Assembly: GCA_027886185.1 (NCBI GenBank)
Contig: WOAB01000563.1
Span: forward strand, 8,060,001-8,124,000
Origin: Rheum nobile
Taxonomy: Eukaryota > Streptophyta > Magnoliopsida > Caryophyllales > Polygonaceae
Reading direction: 5' to 3'
Length of the DNA: 64,000 nucleotides
Position 1 is the stretch's first letter; each line of letters begins with the position of its first letter. Positions 8,953 through 21,049 of this stretch are shown piece after piece. The notes under the pieces were generated by a model. The model saw nothing but the letters and a program-made list of their open reading frames with translations, had not been told where the DNA came from and ran no database searches. The translations under genes were made by a program, and so were the position numbers.

Positions 8953-10506
8953 TGTGGGTGATAGAATTGATTGGGCTCAAGGCCCACAGAAAGAAAGAGG
9001 CCTAAAGCCTTATTTTTAGGGTAAAAGAGGAAACTAGGGAAAGGGGGCTCGGAGACCGCAATTTGGGAATGGAAAGAGAGGGAGCTCTCTAAAGCTCCAC
9101 GATGGGCGACGGGGGAAAGAAGAAGCCTCGATTTCAGGAGGGAGATGAACCTGACATTCATCTGCACATCATAGCAACAATTCATGGGAGGTGAAGCAAC
9201 AAAACCTTCCTCCTGGATCCCTCCTTCTCGGGAGCTCCTGCAATGGTGGTAGAACCATCCCTCTCTCGGCTCCAATCCTCTCTACGGATCCATGCTCTAC
9301 ACAAGACGCCCGTGGTCCGAGTTCATCTCACTCTCCTTGGTATTCCCCGGTATCTTACTCCTCGACTTCATACTCCGCCCCATCGCCATTATCATCCTCC
9401 TCGTCACCTTGATTGTGTGATTCTTCTTTCTCTTTCTACCTCTCCATCTCGATTATCATCTTCAATCGAACGTTCGACAATCGAGTCATTCTAGTCCACC
9501 TCATCTTTGTTACGATCTATCGCCGATCGCAGCGATGGAGTTTTGAAGGAGATTCGCGTCAGGCCTTGCTCCTATCGTGTTCTCGAATTCATAGTTCAGA
9601 GGTTTATCCCGTGTGCCCAAATTATGCCGATTGTGGGTAAGTTTACTTGCTGGAATCCAATTCCAATCTTGATTTATGATGTGTTCGTGATTTCATACCA
9701 AAGGAGCTAGAAACAGGAGAATGGGACTAAGCTAATATCAAACTCTAATTAATTAGCCAGAAATGAAGAATAGTGTGGTAAAATGCAATGGGCCTGGTGA
9801 TCCAAAGTTGTGTTTGAAAACTAATGTGATTAGAGTTTTAGGATTGAGATATAATGGTGAAAACTTGATACCGCAGAGCTAGTTCAGACGCCATTTGATA
9901 AGCTAGACAGTGAGTTAAAACTATGGTAGAACAAGTGATGGATAGCTAGTGAGCTTTAGCACTTTGCTTGATATAGGAGACGATTATATATCTTTTGGGA
10001 TCGTCTATACTTGCTCGATGTCTTGATTGAATGCTAGAAAGTATATTTTAGCCTAGTAATGTGCCTTTGGTGGAATAATTGCCACTAAAAGGTCTGATGC
10101 CTGAGTAATGAAATAAAGGATGAGTGTACTCGTCCAAGGTAAGTTTGATGGATAGGTGAGCATCTCTCGATATTAGCTTATATATATATATGCATTTTGT
10201 ATGGAAAATTGACTTGAGCGTCGGAGAGCCCGCCCCCGGGGAAGCCATCTCCGGGGCATTTTCAGGTGAATCTGGTGTCCGAGAAAGCCGTCGAAGCTCA
10301 AGAACAGCCATATACGATCTGGAGAAGTGTGAAGGAATAATATATGCATCAGAATTGAAGCATGGAGCCAGAGACCCCATCCTACGCGAAGCCAGTGACT
10401 AGGAAATTGTTGAGGATGTCCCCAAGCAAACAAATCATCGACAAATCCGAGCTGAGGGTGTGTTGACCCTTAACACTTTCACGAAGCGTTGAATCGGAAT
10501 TCAACA
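8953..10506 (+). repeat. 3' LTR of the LARD
   Basis: The right boundary (TTCAACA, 10506) and the 866-bp match to 5308-6173 are clear. The left boundary at 8953 is inferred from the purine tract and the TG start, giving about 1.55 kb. The sequence at 9631-9646 reads TTGTGG then GTAAGTTTAC, a good plant 5' splice-site match, so transcripts from the LTR may be spliced. Pyrimidine-rich leader-like sequence precedes it. No coding sequence is supported. Confidence 0.65.
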
Positions 10507-11064
10507 GCAACTATATAGGTGAGAGCAGAGATCAATATCACCACACCATTAATCAAAGGAATGAAGGCCAATTTTGGTAATGCCCCGGCGGTCTGGCTAT
10601 TTAAATACCAGTTTTTACCTGGCTACTGGTACAACTTAATGGGCTAATCGGTCACATTGACAAAGATTGCGAGATTGAAGAAGAAGGTGATAGGGACCCA
10701 AATGATATTCAGTATGGTCCATGGCTGAGAGTATCTCCAAAAAGTTGTTCTTTAGAGAAGGAAAGGAAGATTCTGAAGCAGAAAAGAAGAAGTTTGAATG
10801 TTTTCTCATGGATAAGAAAGGAAAAGGCAAAGAAACTCAGGTAGCACTAAGGGCTTCAGAGGTATTCAAGAAAGTGGTGAAGACTTGTGATATTGTGAAA
10901 ATGACAGAACCTAAGTGGGGAGTGAATGCAGTAACTGAGAATGACCCCAGAAAGAATGATGCTAATGAAGGAAGCCAAAACTCTAAGGAATCACAACATC
11001 AATTGGTATGTATAAGGGTTGAAGAAATAGAAACAACAAAGAAGGAGAAGAATGGTAAATCGTG
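10507..11064 (+). pseudogene. L1-type LINE ORF1 (gag-like, CCHC) remnant
   Basis: Translation gives pieces typical of plant L1 ORF1: a PLIKGMKANFG segment, a decayed zinc knuckle ending GLIGHIDKDC, then the conserved YGPWLRVSP motif and a charged tail. The first zinc-knuckle cysteines are lost and stops and frameshifts are present. The 5' part is missing because the LARD inserted here. ORF1 proteins bind LINE RNA. The LINE ORF2 start follows at 11220. Confidence 0.75.
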
Positions 11065-11219
11065 AAAAAGGCTAGCTAGGCATATTAATGCAGTTTCTAG
11101 GGATGATAAACGAAACAGAGATGGCAAGAGGAAAGTTTGCTCTGAACTTGCAGAAATGAAAATAGAAGACGGAGAAGAACTGAGGAGAGGTGACCACAAA
11201 TCCAACCCCGCCAGACGCC

Positions 11220-11428
11220 ATGAGTTGCTTAAGTATTAACTGTTGGGGGTCGGCAACCTCGGTGCAGTGATGTCCCACATGGATCTCATGAGGATGGAGG
11301 CCCATGTCATGATGGTTCTTTGCAAGACGAATCTGAGTGGTCCCGAAATGCAAGGTATTATTAGAAAGATGAAACTCTATATTGGGGTTGACGTAGATAG
11401 TTGTGGTAGATCTGGTAGGTTAACATTT
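11220..11428 (+). pseudogene. LINE ORF2 start (endonuclease N-terminus)
   Basis: ATG 11220 opens the usual ORF2 beginning (SINCWG), and after a frameshift comes GNLGAV and VLCKTNL at the site where plant L1 endonucleases normally have an ETK/ETKL motif; the catalytic Glu appears as Lys. The frame runs to GRSGRL, where Copia-A interrupts it at the TSD GTTTG (11429-11433). The reading continues at 18066 after Copia-A. Confidence 0.75.
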
Positions 11429-11433
11429 GTTTG

Positions 11434-12347
11434 TGTTATGTCAATAATCCTATGTTGTAATAAACATTATCCTTAAGTTTTTTTGTATTGCAAGCACATA
11501 GGCTAGGTAGAGGCTAGGACTAGGGGAATTGGGCTCGAGCTGGTGTGAGACAGCATTGGCTATGTGGGTGCCTGTTGACTTATCCATGTTTTTTGCTAAA
11601 GCATTGTGTTGGGCTCATGTGTTAGCCGGTGCTATCTTCTGCTGCTTGTTGGGTCTGTTCTTTGTGGTGTGCTTATTGGGCCGCTTCCTGTTGCTGGGTC
11701 AGACGCTTCAATAAGTGAAACGTTACGTTGCACTTATCTGGATTCTTCTCCCCTGACTATGAAGACGACGACGTTTTGAGGCTAGTTAGGGCTTGTGTAT
11801 AAAGCCTCTTCTGAGCCACTGTAGCCGTCATTCTCCGGCATATTCTCTATGTGACGCTTTGGAATCTTCAAGAGCTTTTGCTCTCTCCAGAGTTATGAGC
11901 TCTCTGTTGCTTCCATGGCGTTTCCTTTGATTGCTTGAGACCACAAGAGAAAGAAAGAGACAGAGAGACTTGAGATATCGAGAGATTCCTAGGGTGCCCG
12001 TCGGAGGCTCTTGGTGCAAGGCTTTACAAAAAGCCTTGCGGTGTCCCACTGGGGACTCTTCTTCTCCTTCTCGTCTTGCTTTCTGTTTTGCTTTATGCCT
12101 TTGTTTCTTCTATGTTCTTGTCTTTGCCGCTTGTGTGCTTGCATGTAACTTGAATTGGCTTTTGGCCTTTGTTGCTTAGTGGATTGGGCGAGTCTCCCCT
12201 CTTGAGGCTCCGCAAACGTAGGACCTTGGTCCGAACTGCGTAAACAACCCTGATGTTCACTTTGCCTTTTCTGTTTTTGAGTTTTCGTCCGTAAACGCAT
12301 TTATTCTTTCTATGAGCAATCGAAGCGGATAGAGATTTGTGACAACA
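11434..12347 (+). repeat. 5' LTR of Copia-A
   Basis: Starts TGTTATGTCAATAATCC, ends GACAACA; near-identical to the 3' LTR apart from scattered substitutions and one-base indels. Contains a purine-rich leader-like stretch near 11940-11975. Frames inside (11828-12300) mirror those in the 3' LTR and are not genes. Confidence 0.95.
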
Positions 12348-12350
12348 AAT

Positions 12351-12362
12351 TGGTATCAGAGT
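12351..12362 (+). other. Copia-A primer-binding site (initiator tRNA-Met)
   Basis: TGGTATCAGAGT starts three bases after the LTR and is the usual Copia match to the 3' end of initiator tRNA-Met (canonical TGGTATCAGAGC). Confidence 0.9.
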
Positions 12363-12884
12363 GTTGGCTCTTGATCTGGCTTCCGCTGAGTTTTAATGTG
12401 ACAAAAACGTTTTTTAAGGTTTTGGTGTTTCCTCTCCTTTCTTGTCTGTGATTCTGACTTTTGCCATTTCCAGTAAAAGGTTGCTTTTAATTGACCTTTG
12501 GGACCTGGAACCAAAAAGGCGATTTGCTCAGTTTCCAGATTTGGAAAGGCAAAAACTTACCCTTTCTCCTTGTTGTCTGTCACTTTATTCTTTCTGCTCT
12601 TGCTCAGAAGGGAAAGTGTCTTGAGTTGCACGAAGACTCTTGGGGTCTTACAGACTCTCTTTGTGTTGTAAATCCCTATTTCAATACTCTAACTCTTTTG
12701 TTCTTCTTGGACGAAGCCCTCTGTGTTTTTCTTTGTTAAAAGGAAAGACACTTTGTAGAGGTATAAGCTTTATCCTAAGAACTTAAGATATCCTGAGAGT
12801 GTTGTTTCCTTGTGTGTTTCTTTCAGTTCTTGCTATATTCCTCTTTACTTCATCTTCTGTTTTTCTCACTACTTGTGTGTTGTG
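12363..12884 (+). other. Copia-A 5' leader
   Basis: About 520 bases between PBS and gag ATG. T-rich, with no coding similarity that I recognise. It should hold packaging signals, but no specific structure is evident. Confidence 0.5.
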
Positions 12885-13755
12885 ATGGCAGAGAATTCTA
12901 TAAGGGTTAAACCCTTTGATGGAACTTCAGACTTTGCCATGTGGCAAGTCAAGATGAAAGCAGTACTTATTAAGGAAAAAGTGTTGGAAAGCAGTGAAGG
13001 GCACCTTGCCTGCTGACATCACTGAGGAAGCTAAGGCAGAAATGGATGAACAAGCCCATTCAGAGATAATGATAAGGTTAACTGACGACGTGGCTTGTCA
13101 GGTTGTAAGTTTTACTGAGACTAAAACTCTTTGGAAAGGATTAGAGGATCTTTACTTAACTAAGTCTTTACCTAGTAGGATCTCTTTGTTGTGTCGGCTG
13201 TTTACTTTCAAAATGGATGTTAACCTGTCTCTAAATGAAAACTTTGACAAGTTCTTGAGAATGACTAAGGAACTTGAAAGATGTGATGATAAAATCAAAG
13301 ACACCCACCAAGTTGTGTTATTATTGAGTTCTTTGCCTTCTCAATTTGATACTTTCAAGGATGTTATTCAATATAGTTCTAAAAAATTGACTAAGCAAAA
13401 AACTATTGTGGCTATACTTGAGAAGAATGAAGTCATGAAAGTATTTAAGTCTAAAATTGAAAAGAAGACTGATAGTAAGACTAAGGTCTTGATGGCTAAA
13501 GGAAAGACTAAGAATAACAACAGAAAATCTTCTAAGAAAGACTCTAAGAAGAATGACAAGGGTGAAAATGATAAGAAGGATAACAAAAAATGTTTCTACT
13601 GTGGTAAATCTGGACATTTTATCAAAGATTGCATGAAAAAGGTTAAAGATGAGAAAGATAAAAAATCCAGTGAATCTGCTGCTTTGTGTGAAACTCATGG
13701 TGATTATCTTTATGAACTCCTGATGTGTTCTTCTCTGTTTGCTCTATCTCATGAC
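12885..13755 (+). pseudogene. Copia-A gag, one frameshift
   Basis: ATG 12885 starts MAENSIRVKPFDG, the usual Copia gag start with the FAMWQVKMKAVL motif. A one-base insertion near 12985-12992 shifts the frame, which continues with LPADITEEAK. The middle is the UBN2-like gag core (LWKGLEDLYL, LSSLPSQFD). A long Lys-rich stretch precedes the zinc knuckle CFYCGKSGHFIKDC (about 13591-13632). Gag packs element RNA into particles. A TAG at 13756 ends the frame before the protease. Confidence 0.9.
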
Positions 13756-16700
13756 TAGATTCTTGATTTTGGGTGTACTCTGCATGCTACCTTTGATAGA
13801 TCTTTGTTTGAGTCTTTGCATGAGTGTGATGGAGGTGAAGTATTGTTGGGTGACCACACTTCACTGCCTATTAAAGGAATATGTAATGTGCCATTTAGGA
13901 TGTTTGATGGAAGAGTTAGGGTTCTTCAAAAGGTCAGGTGGGTGCCTAATCTGAGAAGGAACCTAATGTTTGAGTCTATGTTTGATGATTTGGGATGCAA
14001 TATTAACACTCATAATGGAGTAAGAGAGGTCATTAAAAATGGCACTACTCTTATCAAGAGTATTAAGAAAGGAGGACTATACCATGTTATAGCTTCTCCT
14101 GAACTTAATTTCTCAAATATGAGTATTAGTATGAGTTCTGAATTATCAAAATTATGGCATGAAAGATTGGGTCACATTAGTATGAAAGGCATGCTTCATC
14201 TGTATAAGACTGGTATACTTGTTAAAAAACCTGTTGATTTGAATTTCTGTGAAAATTGTGTGTTTGGAAAAAAGGCCAATCATAGCTTTAACAAGTCCTC
14301 TTATGTTGCTGAAAAACCCCTTGAATATGTGCATTCTGATCTATGGGGACCCTCACAGGTTGATACTATAGGGGTAGAAAATACTTCATATCCTTTATAG
14401 ATCATTTTTCAAGAAAATTGTGGGTATACTTGTTAAAAACTAAAGATGAGGCCTTTGAGACCTTTAAAACTTGGAAAGTTGCTGTTGAAAATGAGTCAAA
14501 TCAGAAACTCAAATGTCTTAAAACATATAATGGCTTAGAATTTTGTAATGCTGCTTTCAATTCTTATTGCAGAGAATCTGGTGTCAAGAGACATCTTACT
14601 ATACCTGGCACTCCTCAGCAGAATGGCACTGATGAGAGAATGAATAGAACCCTGCTTGAAAAGGCAAGGTGTCTACTCATAAGTGCAGGCATGAAACCTT
14701 CTTTGTGGGGTGAGGCAATTACTACTGCTTGCTACCTCATAAACAGATCCTCATCTTCTGTGGTGAAGTTCAAAACACCACAAGAGATGTGGAATGGGAA
14801 GAAACCCAATTTAGAACATTTAAAGCCTTTTGGTTGTACTTCTTATTCCCAAATTTCACAAGGTAAATTGCAACCTAGAGCTTTAAAGTGTGTTATGTTG
14901 GGCTACCCAGAAGGTGTTAAGGGTTACAAACTATTGCTTATCCAACCTCATGGTTACAAAGTGATAGTCTCTAGAAGTGTGACATTTAATGAGTCTGAAT
15001 TCCATTTTAAAATGAAAAGGACTAACAATGATACTGAGGATGCAGGTACCTGGGAGCAGCAGACCAGATTTTATTTGCCACATGAAGCTGGCCTGGATGG
15101 TGAGAATGCGTTTGACAGTGGTAAAAGCTCTTTTACTGAGACATCCATCGAGGATGCCAATGCTGAAAATGACCTAGAGACAGGTCATGAAGATGAAATG
15201 ATCCATGGAGATCAGAGTGCAGATCAGCTACCTCACCAATTAGGTGGGGAAGTAGTAAGTGATTCTAACCCTATCTCAGTTCCTGAATTTGAAAATGAAG
15301 TTGAAAATGAAAATGTGCATGAGTTGCCTGCTTCAAATGATTATCAACTGACAAGAGATAGAGTCCCTAGAACTGTAATTCCTAATAGGAGATACATGAG
15401 TTTATTTGCTGAGCATGCTGATCTGAATGTGATTGAGTTTGCATTTCTTGCTTCTGAAACTGTTGTGAATCCTTTCACTCTTGAGACATTTGAATCTGCT
15501 GTAAAATATGAGCATGCTAAAAATTGGATGAATGCTATGAAGGTTGAAATTCAGTCTATGATTGTGAACAAAACTTGGGTGTTAGTTCCTAAACCTAAAA
15601 ATGCTAGGACCATTGGCTGTAAATGGATTTACAAAGTTAAAGAAGGCGTTCATCCTAGAGATCCACCTAGATACAAGACTAGACTTGTAGCTAAGGGTTT
15701 CTCACAAAAGGAAGGGCTTGACTATAATGATATATTTGCCCTAGTTGTTAAGTATAAAACCTTGAGACTTCTTTTGGCCATGACTACTGTGTTTGATTGG
15801 GAACTTGAACAAATGAATGTTAAGACTGCTTTTTTGCATGGTGATTTGCGTGAAACTATATATATGAAACAACCTAAAGGCTTTATTGATGAGACTAAAA
15901 ATGAGCATGTTTGTTTGCTTAAGAAATATATCTATGGTTTAAAGCAATCCCCTAGGCAGTGGAATATAAAATTTGATTCATGCATGAGAAACCTTGGCTT
16001 TACTAGAAGCAGTTATGACACTTGCTTATATTTTAAAGGCATGAAAAGCAATAATCCTGTGTATGTGCTTCTGTATGTAGATGACATTCTGTTAATGTGC
16101 AATTCTATGGTGATAATTTCTAGTGTGAAAAGAGACTTAAAGTTGCATTTTAACATGAAAGATCTTGGTGTTGCTCAAAAGATTCTAGGAATTAAAATCA
16201 CTAGAGATAGAAAACAAAAGAAAATGTGATTGTCTCAATGTGATTATGTCCTAAAAATCTTGGATAGGTTTAAAATGCTTGATGCTAAACCCACTTCCAT
16301 ACCCTTAGGAGGGCATTTTGAGCTCACTAAGAAGCACTGTGCCACCAAACCTGATGACATAGCTAAAATGTCTCATGTTCCTTATGATGTGGTTGTTGGA
16401 TCTGTTATGTATGTTGTGCTTTGCACTCGACCTGACTTGGCTTTTGCTATTAGTGCCCTTAGTAGATTCATGTCTAATCCTGGTGATGTGCATTGGTCTG
16501 CTATGAAATATTTGTTGAGATATTTATGTGGCACCAAGGATCTTTGTTTGGTTTATTCTGAGCATGGATTGAGAACTGAATTTCATGGGTATGTTGATTC
16601 TGATTATGCTAGTAATAAAGATAATAGGAAATCAACTACTGTATATTATTATACTTGGGCTGGCAATTGTATCTCCTGGAAGTCACAGCAACAATCTGTT

Positions 16701-17048
16701 GTTGCTTTGTCTTCTACTGAGGCAGAATACATTGTTGCCACTAAAGCTGCAAAAGAGGCCATTTGGTTGACTGGTATTCTAAGTGAAATCCAAATTGTCC
16801 CATTTATGCATGTTCTACATATGGATAGTCAAAGTGCATTGTATTTGTGCAAAGATCCTGTATATCATGAAAGGTCAAAACATATTGATGTAAGACACCA
16901 CTTTATAAGAAATAAAGTGGAAGAAAAGGTCTTGGAGATAAGGAAGGTAAAAGGGGATTTTAATCCCGCTGACTTGGGTACAAAAATTGTCATTGCTGAC
17001 AAGTTCTCATTTTGCAGGAATTTCTTGTATATCTGGGATGCTACCTGA
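13756..17048 (+). pseudogene. Copia-A pol (PR-INT-RT-RNase H), degenerate
   Basis: After the TAG at 13756-13758 the frame continues. The protease site reads DFG where DSG is expected (Phe codon 13768-13770). The GAG-pre-integrase region follows. A one-base frameshift near 14371 breaks the integrase core just after its first catalytic Asp. The second catalytic Asp is replaced by Tyr (14526-14528, KTYNGLEF); the Glu motif NGTDERMN remains. In RT the first catalytic Asp is Asn (15816-15818, QMNVKTAFLHG), while YVDD (16074-16085) is intact. TGA at 16227-16229 is the last nonsense codon. RNase H follows, with YVDSDYA, SSTEAEY and DVRHHFIR, to the stop at 17046-17048. Confidence 0.93.
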
Positions 17049-17134
17049 GCTCTGAGGAGCTGAGTGGCCGACGATGGACGGGAGACGATGACAGACCCAA
17101 CCACTATTGGTGACATTGGCAGGCATTTCAACAC

Positions 17135-17152
17135 AAGGATTAGGAGGGCATT
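17135..17152 (+). other. Copia-A polypurine tract
   Basis: AAGGATTAGGAGGGCA plus TT stands directly before the 3' LTR start TGTTATG at 17153. Confidence 0.8.
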
Positions 17153-18065
17153 TGTTATGTCAATAATCCTATGTTGTAATAAACATTAACCTTAAGTTCT
17201 ATTGTATTGCAAGCACATAGGCTAGGTAGAGGCTAGGACTAGGGGAACTGGGCTCGAGCTGGTGTGAGCCAACATTGGCCATGTGGGTGCCTGTTGACTT
17301 AGCCATGTTTTTGGCTAAGGCATTGTGTTGGGCTCATGTGTTAGCTGGTGCTATCTTCTGCTGTTTGTTGGGCATGTTCTCTGTGGTGTGCTTATTGGGC
17401 CGCTTCCTGTTGTTGGGCCAGACGCTTTAATAAGTGAAACGTTGCGTTACACTTATCTGGAGCCTTCTCTCCTTACTATAAAGACGACGACGTTTTGAGG
17501 CTATTTAGAGCTTGTGTATAAAGCCTCTTCTGAGCCACTGTAGCCGTCACTCTCTAGCATATTCTCTATGTGACGCTTTGGAATCTTCAAGAGCTTTTGC
17601 TCGCTCTAGAGCTATGAGCTCTTTGTTGCTTCCATGGCGTTTCCTTTGATTGCTTGAGACCACAAGAGAAAGAAAGAGACAGAGAGACTTGAGAGATCGA
17701 AAGATTCCTAGGGTGCTCGTCGGAGGCTCTTGGTTAAAGGCTTTACAGAAAGCCTTGCGGTGTCCCACTGGGGACTCTTCTTCTCCTTCTCGTCTTGTTT
17801 TCTGTTTTGCTTTGTGCCTTTGTTTCTTCTCTGTTCTTGTCTTTGCCGCTTGTGTGCTTGCATGTAACTTGAACTGGCTTTTGGCCTTTGTTGCTTAGTG
17901 GATTGGGCGAGTCTCCTCTCTTGAGGCTCCGCAGACGTAGGACCTTGGTCCAAACTGCGTAAACAACCCTGATGTTCACTTTGTCTTTTCTGTTTTTGAG
18001 TTTTGTCCTTAAACGCTTTTATCCTTTCTATGAGCAATCGAAGCGGATAGAGATTTGTGACAACA
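17153..18065 (+). repeat. 3' LTR of Copia-A
   Basis: Matches 11434-12347 over its full length. Ends TGACAACA and is followed by the TSD GTTTG (18066-18070). Confidence 0.95.
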
Positions 18066-18070
18066 GTTTG

Positions 18071-20191
18071 GCGTAAGGAAATGAAGTTTGTGTTAACATC
18101 CATGTCACTCCATCACATGGATCTAGATGTTTTTTGATGAAGAGGATCAACTAGAATGGAGAGTTACACGTATTTATGGTTGGCCAGAAGTAGATAATCG
18201 CAAGCTCACTTGGCAATTAATGAGGCTTTTGGGGCAGAGCAATAGTGGCCCTTGAATGTGTATTAAAATCACCCATAACCATGAGAAAGAAGGGGCGAAC
18301 GACAGACTGCTAAGACAGATGGAGGCTTGCAATGACTGCTTGGATGACTGCAGACTTGTTGATTTAGGCTTTTCCGGACACCAGTTTACTTTTGACAATG
18401 GGAGAGCATGTGCAAATAACATTCAATGTAGACTTGATAGGTTTGTGGCCAACGAACAATGAAAACAAAGATTTCCTAGTGCAAATGTGGTCCACCTAGA
18501 AAGAGAACGGTCTTATTGTTTTTTGGAGAGGACAAAAAGGGGAAACAAAATTTTCAAATTTGAGGAATATTGGGCTGAGAAAGAGGAATGCAAAAATGCA
18601 ATCATTAAGGCATGGGAAGAGAATGATGGCAATGTTTTGCAAAAGATTGTCAAGTGTGCAAAAGGTTTGGTTAAGCTGTCAATAGCTGAAGAAAGATCAA
18701 GAAATAATAAGAATAGAAGAAAGCTAAAAGAGTTGAACAATAGAAAACTCACTCACGAACAACTCGACGAGAGGAGACTGCTTATAAAGGAGATTTATAA
18801 CCTTATTAGTGAAGAAGAGAGGTTCTGGAGACATAGAAGCAGAGTTTTGTGACTTAAAGAGGGGGATAAAAATACTGGCTTGTTTCATAGAAGTGCAACA
18901 ATCAGGAGAGATAAGAACTCCACTAAAAATCTATGTTAGATGAGATCATCGACTCGATTCAGGGCGCTTTTGTACCTGGTAGGCTCATTACTGATAAAGT
19001 TGCTATTGCTTTTGAGTTTTTCCATCATATGAGGACCGCATGTGATGGTAAAAAACATTTGGCCCTTAAGCTGGATATGTCTAAGGCATATGATAGAGTG
19101 AATTGGGAATTATGAGAAGTATGATGTTCAGACTAGGCTTCAGAGAGATATGAGATGGTTGAATTGCATCTCCTTAACCAGCTTCTCTATACTCATCAAC
19201 GGTAATCCTTCTCATTCTTTCTCTCCATTCCAAAGGCTCGAGAAGCGGGTGTCTCTCTCCCCTTTCTTGTTCATTTTGTGTAGCCAAGCCCTTACCGTTC
19301 TTATTACAAAGGAAGAGAATGTCAGTTTCCAAGGGATCATAATTGCCCCATCTGCCCCCAGGATCTCCCATCTTTTATATGTCGATGATAGTATCATCTT
19401 CTTGGAGGCTAACAACCAACAAGTTGCAGTAGTCAGAGAGGTTCTTGAGCTCTATCAAAGAGGAAGAAGTGAAGTCAGCACTAGGGGCTCAAGGGAGAGA
19501 TAACCAAAAGTATCTTGGACTGCCTACACATGTAGGAAGATCCAAAAGGGAAATCTTCAAAGCAGTAAAAAATAAAGTAGAGAGAAGGCTGATTAGGTGG
19601 AGATCTCAATGCTTGTCAAAAGCAGGAGATAAATTTTGATTAAAGCGGTTTCTCAATCCATCCCCACCTACACCATAAGTTTATTCAAAATTCATGGAAC
19701 CTTATGTAAGGATCTTCAAGCATCTTTACAGGTTTTGGTGGGGACAAAAGAAAATCAAAGGAAAATTCATTGGTGTAATGCTGAAATCTTTGTATGATTA
19801 AGCAAAAGGGAGGCTTGGGGTTCAGGGATTTAAGAACTTTCAATTGGGCTCTCCTAGGGAGAAAATGAAAATGTTGGAGGGTGATGCAGAATGAGAGCTC
19901 TTTAATGGCTAGAGTGTAGAAGGACAAGTACTATCCCATGGTTGAGTTTCTGCAAGTTGAGTTAGGCAACATACCAAGCTACCTCTGGAGGTCGATTTGG
20001 GAAGGGAGGTGGATTATTAAGAAGGGAATGAAATGGAAAGTGGTCAATGGGAGATCCATCCGTGTATGGAATGACTCATGGGTGAGCACTAACATGAAAA
20101 ATAAAGTTATTATCCCACTTGCAAGTCATAACCCAAACATGAAAGTTGTTAAGTTACATATGGTAACTTTTGGTTTCTAAGAAGATTATCT
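18071..20191 (+). pseudogene. LINE ORF2: endonuclease end and reverse transcriptase, degenerate
   Basis: The sequence resumes exactly where the endonuclease stopped at 11428. First comes the rest of the endonuclease (RIYGWPEVDNR, LVDLGFSGHQFTFDN). A linker follows, then RT pieces: IQGAFVPGRLITDK, LKLDMSKAYDRVNW, and the active site YVDD at 19378-19389. Further on are YLGLPTHVGRSK and VVNGRSIRVWNDSW. The RT part before IQGAF appears deleted near 18905-18935, and many stops and shifts occur. RT copies LINE RNA at a nicked target. The zinc-finger/RNase H end is missing here; a candidate continuation is at 39882-40440. Confidence 0.88.
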
Positions 20192-20346
20192 TGTTAATAT
20201 CTTTGTATATCTTTTATGGTTAGTATATAATCATATCTTCCTAGGATTTTTGATTCTGTTCTCCACTCTCTATCTTGTAAATCCTATAAGTACATTCTAA
20301 TGAGAATGAGCAAATCATATTTTCCTATCATATCATAAGTTTTACA
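20192..20346 (+). repeat. Short LTR of a Copia element (Copia-B, Ale/Retrofit-like)
   Basis: TGTTAATATCTTTG at the start and TTTTACA at the end give a 155-bp LTR with TGT/ACA ends, directly followed by PBS TGGTATCAGC (20347-20356). Short LTRs with this kind of sequence are typical of Ale-type Copia elements. No 3' LTR is found, so boundaries rest on motifs only. Confidence 0.7.
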
Positions 20347-20356
20347 TGGTATCAGC
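20347..20356 (+). other. Copia-B primer-binding site
   Basis: TGGTATCAGC matches the initiator tRNA-Met primer site used by Copia elements and abuts the LTR end. Confidence 0.8.
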
Positions 20357-20372
20357 TTAAAACACAATCCAA

Positions 20373-21049
20373 ATGTATCTCCCTGAAAATCTCTCCAACT
20401 CCGGCAACTCCCCACAACTCTTAGCCATGGCTGCAAGTTCCGGTACCGGCTCTATGTTCCACTTTCCGAACATAGCCATCAAACTCGATCGCACCAACTA
20501 CTCTCTCTGGCGCAGATCTATTCGTTCCGCTCTTGAGGCGTATGATCTTGACTCATGCCTTGACCCTACTGCTACACCGGCTACGACCATTCCAGTTGCT
20601 GCCACGGAGACAACTCAGGCCACCACCGCTTCTAATCCGGCATACTCTACCTGGGTTCGCAAGGATTGGTTGGTACTCTTTTGAATACGGTCAACTCTCA
20701 CCACACCTTTTCTAGGGTTGGTGGCTCGCACCGTCACCGCTTTTGATGCATGGTCTATTCTTGAGCGTATGTTTCACGCTCAAACAAAGTCGCGCCAGAT
20801 GCATCTCCGCCAACAACTCCAGACACTCCCCAAGGGCTCCCTCACCATTCTCGAATACTTTGAGAAGAAACGAGCCCTCGCCGATAGTCTCATGGAGTGT
20901 CTTGTGGTGATTCCCGATGCTGACCTCGTCGCCTATATCATCTATGGCCTCGGGTCTACCTATGGCTCGTTTCGGGCGGCCCTCTCTATGCAGAAAGATG
21001 ACATCTCCTCAGATGAATTGTTGAACCTTCTTCTCCAGGAGGAACAACG
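20373..21049 (+). pseudogene. Copia-B gag, 5' part
   Basis: ATG 20373 opens a Copia gag with the N-terminal TNYSLWRRSIRSAL motif and later the UBN2-like core (AWSILERMFHAQTKSRQMHLR, YIIYGLGSTYGSFRAAL). A TGA at 20682-20684 is the only stop in the frame. The gene is cut at 21049 by Athila-B within the codon after EEEQ and resumes at 27112. No zinc knuckle, integrase or RT of this element is seen, so the rest is lost. Confidence 0.88.

Larger units (their letters stand above)
5308..10506 (+). mobile_element. Non-coding LTR retrotransposon (LARD-type), 5' end displaced by Athila-A
   Basis: An 866-bp sequence at 5308-6173 is repeated at 9641-10506, and both copies end GAATTCAACA. Copy 1 is followed by a tRNA primer-binding site and copy 2 by LINE sequence. 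This is the arrangement of the ends of 5' and 3' LTRs. The 3' LTR probably starts further upstream, at TGTGGG 8953 after a G-rich purine tract, so the missing start of the 5' LTR should lie left of Athila-A. No gag or pol is found in the 2.8-kb interior, which makes it a non-autonomous element that needs proteins from elsewhere. Its TSD would be GCAAC (10507-10511); the partner copy is outside the window. Confidence 0.8.
11434..18065 (+). mobile_element. Complete Ty1/copia retrotransposon (Copia-A), mutated
   Basis: LTRs at 11434-12347 and 17153-18065 (914 and 913 bp) begin TGTTATG and end ACAACA. The 5-bp TSD GTTTG is perfect (11429-11433 and 18066-18070). PBS, gag, protease, integrase, RT and RNase H follow in Copia order. 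It sits in LINE ORF2. The coding region carries two frameshifts, two nonsense codons and substitutions in catalytic positions, so it is dead as an autonomous element. Confidence 0.97.
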
